Part shown: piece after piece, positions 6,287 through 8,006 of the stretch | Layout of the letters: each line of letters begins with the position of its first letter | Position numbering within the stretch: the first letter of the stretch is position 1 | DNA from: Actinomycetota bacterium | GTDB taxonomy: Bacteria > Actinomycetota > Actinomycetes > Streptosporangiales > Streptosporangiaceae | Direction of reading: 5' to 3' | Assembly: GCA_003140115.1 (NCBI GenBank) | Contig: PLIQ01000305.1 | Coordinates: 1 to 8,006 of the forward strand | Length of the DNA: 8,006 nt | Made by a program: the position numbers and the translations under genes | The notes under the pieces: generated by a model | Seen by the model: only the letters and a program-made list of their open reading frames with translations | What the model was told of the DNA's origin: nothing | Databases searched by the model: none

Positions 6287-6304
6287 ATCACATGATGATG
6301 TGAT
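6287..6304. promoter_or_regulatory. 18-bp dyad ATCACAT-N4-ATGTGAT before fumarase
   Basis: Perfect 7-bp arms around GATG, 35 bp upstream of the preferred fumarase ATG (6339) and overlapping alternative upstream start codons at 6300 and 6303. It looks like a binding site for a dimeric repressor. The half-site order is opposite to the CRP consensus (TGTGA-N6-TCACA), so I do not assign it to CRP. Confidence 0.5.
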
Positions 6305-6560
6305 GCCGGCTCACCAAGATGGTGCCGACGCTTGCGGCATGACTACGACCAACACGAACGACGTAGCACCGAAGATCCTCGATCTGCCGATCGGGCTGGA
6401 TGCGACCGGGATGCGCAAGGAGTTCGACAGCCTGGGCACCGTGGAGGTGCCCGCGGACCGGTACTGGGGGGCGCAGACCCAGCGCAGCCTGGAGCATTTC
6501 AACATCGGCCACGACAAGATGCCGATCGAGGTGTACCACGCATACGGGTATGTGAAGAAG

Positions 6561-6575
6561 GCCGCGCGGTGGTGA
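6561..6575 (+). other. Frameshift site in fumC
   Basis: GCC GCG is followed by CGG TGG TGA in the first frame, giving Arg-Trp-stop. Adding one G after 6566 gives GCC GCG GCG GTG GTG AAC, that is AAAVVN, which fits fumarases. The lost base lies in a GCGGCGG run, a typical place for slippage or a base-calling error. No X-XXY-YYZ slippery heptamer is present, so programmed -1 frameshifting is unlikely. Confidence 0.88.
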
Positions 6576-7804
6576 ACACCAAGGCGGGGCGGTTGCCGGC
6601 CTGGAAGGGGCAGCTGATCGAGCGGGTCTGCGATGAGGTGATCAGCGGGAAGCTGGACGCGGACTTCCCCTTGTACGTGTGGCAGACCGGGTCGGGGACC
6701 CAGTCCAACATGAACGTGAACGAGGTGATCTCCAACCGGTGCATCCAGCTGGTCGGCGGGACGCTGGGCTCACAAGAGCCGGTGCATCCGAACGATCACG
6801 TGAACATGGGGCAGTCGTCGAATGACACGTTCCCGACCGCGATGCACATCGCGGCGTACACGATGGCCACGACCAAGACGATCCCGGCGCTGAAGCGGCT
6901 GCGGGACGCCATCGACGCCAACTCGAAGAAGTGGGCCGGGGTGGTCAAGATCGGCCGGACCCACCTGGAGGACGCGACCCCGCTGACCGTCGGCCAGGAG
7001 TGGTCCGGGTACGCGGGCGCGCTGGATGACACGATCGAGGAGACCGAGCACGCCACTGCCGGGCTGCTGAAGGTGGCGATGGGCGGCACCGCGGTGGGCA
7101 CCGGGCTGAACGCCCCGGCCGGGTTCGGCGACCAGGTGGCCGCGCAGATCGCGCAGATGACCGGTTTCCCGTTCGTCACCGCGCCGAACAAGTTCACCGC
7201 GCAGGGCACCCTGGACCGGATGATGCGCGCGCACGCGGGCCTGAAGGCGGCGGCGGTGACGTTGTACAAGATCGCCAACGACCTGCGCTGGCTGGGGTCC
7301 GGGCCGCGGACCGGGATCGAGGAGCTGATCTTCCCGGCTAACGAGCCCGGGTCCTCGATCATGCCGGGCAAGGTCAACCCGACCCAGGCCGAGGCCATGT
7401 TGATGGTCGCCATCCAGGTCATCGCCTCCGACGTGGCCGTCACCATCGGCGGCGCGGAGGGCAACTTCGAGCTGAACGCGTTCCGCCCGATCCTGATCAG
7501 CAACTACCTGCACTCGGCGCTGATCATGGCCGACATGTGCGACCACCTGCGGGAGTTCATGATCGAGGGCACCAAGCTGAACGAGAAGAAGCTGACGGCG
7601 AACATCGATAACTCGGTGATGATGGTCACCGCGCTGTCCCCGGTGATCGGGTACGACAAGTCCGCGGCGATCTCCTACTACGCCATCGACCACGACCTGA
7701 CCCTCAAGCAGGCGGCCCTGGCCAACGGCGTGTCCGAGGAACTGTTCGACAAGATCGTCGTCCCGATCAACCTGACCCGCCCCGGCTCCGCCGACATCCC
7801 CGCC

Positions 7805-7831
7805 GCCCCCTCGGCCCCCTCGGCCCCCTCC
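7805..7831 (+). repeat. Three 9-bp tandem repeats encoding the fumarase tail
   Basis: GCCCCCTCG twice, then GCCCCCTCC, encode (Ala-Pro-Ser)x3 near the fumarase C-terminus. This is a slippage-prone, low-complexity tail after the conserved fold has ended. Confidence 0.75.
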
Positions 7832-7850
7832 GCCCCGGCTGGGTCCTGAC

Positions 7851-8006
7851 GTGCAAACCCTGAAGGGAGAGCAGGCTGCCGCGGGCCAGGAGGACCTGGC
7901 CCGGAAGGAGGAGCTGGCCGGCAAGGCGGCCCTGATCGCCTCCGTGGGCGGCCAGCGGGGCTACGCCGACTGGACCAACCCCGATCACCGGCTGCGGCGG
8001 CTGCTG
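7851..8006 (+). CDS. Unidentified open frame running off the window (partial)
   Basis: GTG 7851 lies one base after the fumarase stop and the frame stays open for 52 codons to the window edge. The visible part is charged and helical at first (KGEQAAAGQEDLARKEELAG), then ALIASVGGQRGYADWTNP and an Arg/Leu-rich stretch. I do not recognise it. Tight spacing suggests translational coupling to fumarase. No Shine-Dalgarno precedes GTG 7851. The in-frame GTG 7944 has AGGAGGAG upstream (7905-7912), but too far away to serve it. The length seen is short, so the frame itself is only moderately supported. Confidence 0.5.
   Translation, partial: MQTLKGEQAAAGQEDLARKEELAGKAALIASVGGQRGYADWTNPDHRLRRLL

Larger units (their letters stand above)
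5977..6338. other. Gene-poor stretch between the 161-aa gene and fumarase
   Basis: About 360 bp with no gene I can support. It contains a 14-bp tandem repeat, two stem-loops and an 18-bp dyad, described separately. I could not find a convincing -35/-10 pair for fumarase. A 57-codon open frame (6108-6281) lacks a good ribosome site. Confidence 0.6.
6339..7849 (+). pseudogene. fumC: Class II fumarate hydratase, split by a one-base frameshift
   Basis: This gene would convert fumarate to malate in the TCA cycle. The N-terminal 76 residues are read from ATG 6339 ([20 protein letters not shown], then VKKAA) and stop at TGA 6573. The rest (AVVNT onwards, about 427 aa) is in another frame from about 6566 to TGA 7847. 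Restoring one base gives a 503-aa protein that joins seamlessly. The body carries WQTGSGTQSNMNVNE, HPNDHVNMGQSSND, GRTHLEDATPLTVGQE with catalytic His209, and GSSIMPGKVNPTQ with catalytic Ser340 (restored numbering). PGKVNPTQ indicates fumarase; aspartase has PAKVNP. The C-terminus has a Pro/Ser/Ala tail absent from E. coli FumC. As written, an active enzyme is unlikely: restart at GTG 6569 or 6572 would lose the first 77 residues or so. A sequencing error is a serious alternative because everything else is intact. The start could also be GTG 6300 or ATG 6303. Confidence 0.9.

Noticed and set aside
6332..6565. Upstream part of the longer frame leading into the fumarase body
   Set aside because: The real fumarase N-terminus is encoded here in a different frame. 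This frame gives unrelated Arg/Asp-rich sequence and is in line with the body only because of the one-base deletion.
6555..6575. Programmed -1 ribosomal frameshift in fumarase
   Set aside because: No slippery heptamer, no reason for recoding in this family, and a missing base in a GCG run explains the data more simply.
6339..7849. Aspartate ammonia-lyase instead of fumarase
   Set aside because: The signature reads GSSIMPGKVNPTQ, and HPNDHVN with GRTHLEDATPLTVGQE also fit class II fumarase; aspartases have PAKVNP.
6770..7924. Long minus-strand open frame (384 aa) opposite fumarase
   Set aside because: Antisense shadow of clear fumarase coding sequence, with biased composition and no domain.

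Overview
The window is very GC-rich, gene-dense and uses GTG starts freely. Its proteins are clearly actinobacterial. The gene order valine dehydrogenase / conserved protein / bldC / small conserved protein, with a DUF3073 gene and purF nearby, is the order I remember from Streptomyces and relatives (in S. coelicolor roughly SCO4086 to SCO4092; from memory, not searched). I therefore infer a filamentous, streptomycete-like actinomycete. The genus cannot be fixed from this window.

Layout. Bases 1-2215 (+) are the end of a purine-biosynthesis operon: the 3' end of purL, a small sterol-carrier-like (SCP_3-type) protein, and a complete purF with its propeptide, nucleophilic cysteine, PRPP loop and four cluster cysteines. 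purF converges on a minus-strand pair: a 74-aa DUF3073 protein (2223-2447) downstream of a valine dehydrogenase (2610-3722). purM, which I expected right after purF, is absent. A divergent promoter region of about 210 bp separates vdh from a 297-aa conserved protein of unknown function (3934-4827), which may be translated from a leaderless mRNA. A 282-bp leader rich in inverted repeats precedes bldC (5110-5313), a 67-aa MerR-type developmental regulator. A GC-rich hairpin and a 161-aa conserved protein (5491-5976) follow.

Bases 5977-6338 hold no convincing gene. They do hold a perfect 14-bp tandem repeat, two stem-loops (one with a 10-bp perfect stem) and an 18-bp dyad just before the next gene. 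That gene is a class II fumarase (6339-7849). It is complete in content but split by a one-base deletion near 6566, so as written it is either a recent pseudogene or a sequencing error. Another reading frame begins one base after its stop and runs off the window.

Function. The window combines de novo purine synthesis, branched-chain amino-acid catabolism, a TCA-cycle enzyme and a developmental regulator. It looks like chromosomal core rather than an accessory island: I found no transposase, integrase, CRISPR array, tRNA, rRNA, toxin-antitoxin or defence genes. I did not find a new multi-gene system. The best leads are the broken fumarase, the missing purM, the dyad-rich bldC leader and the two uncharacterised proteins flanking bldC.
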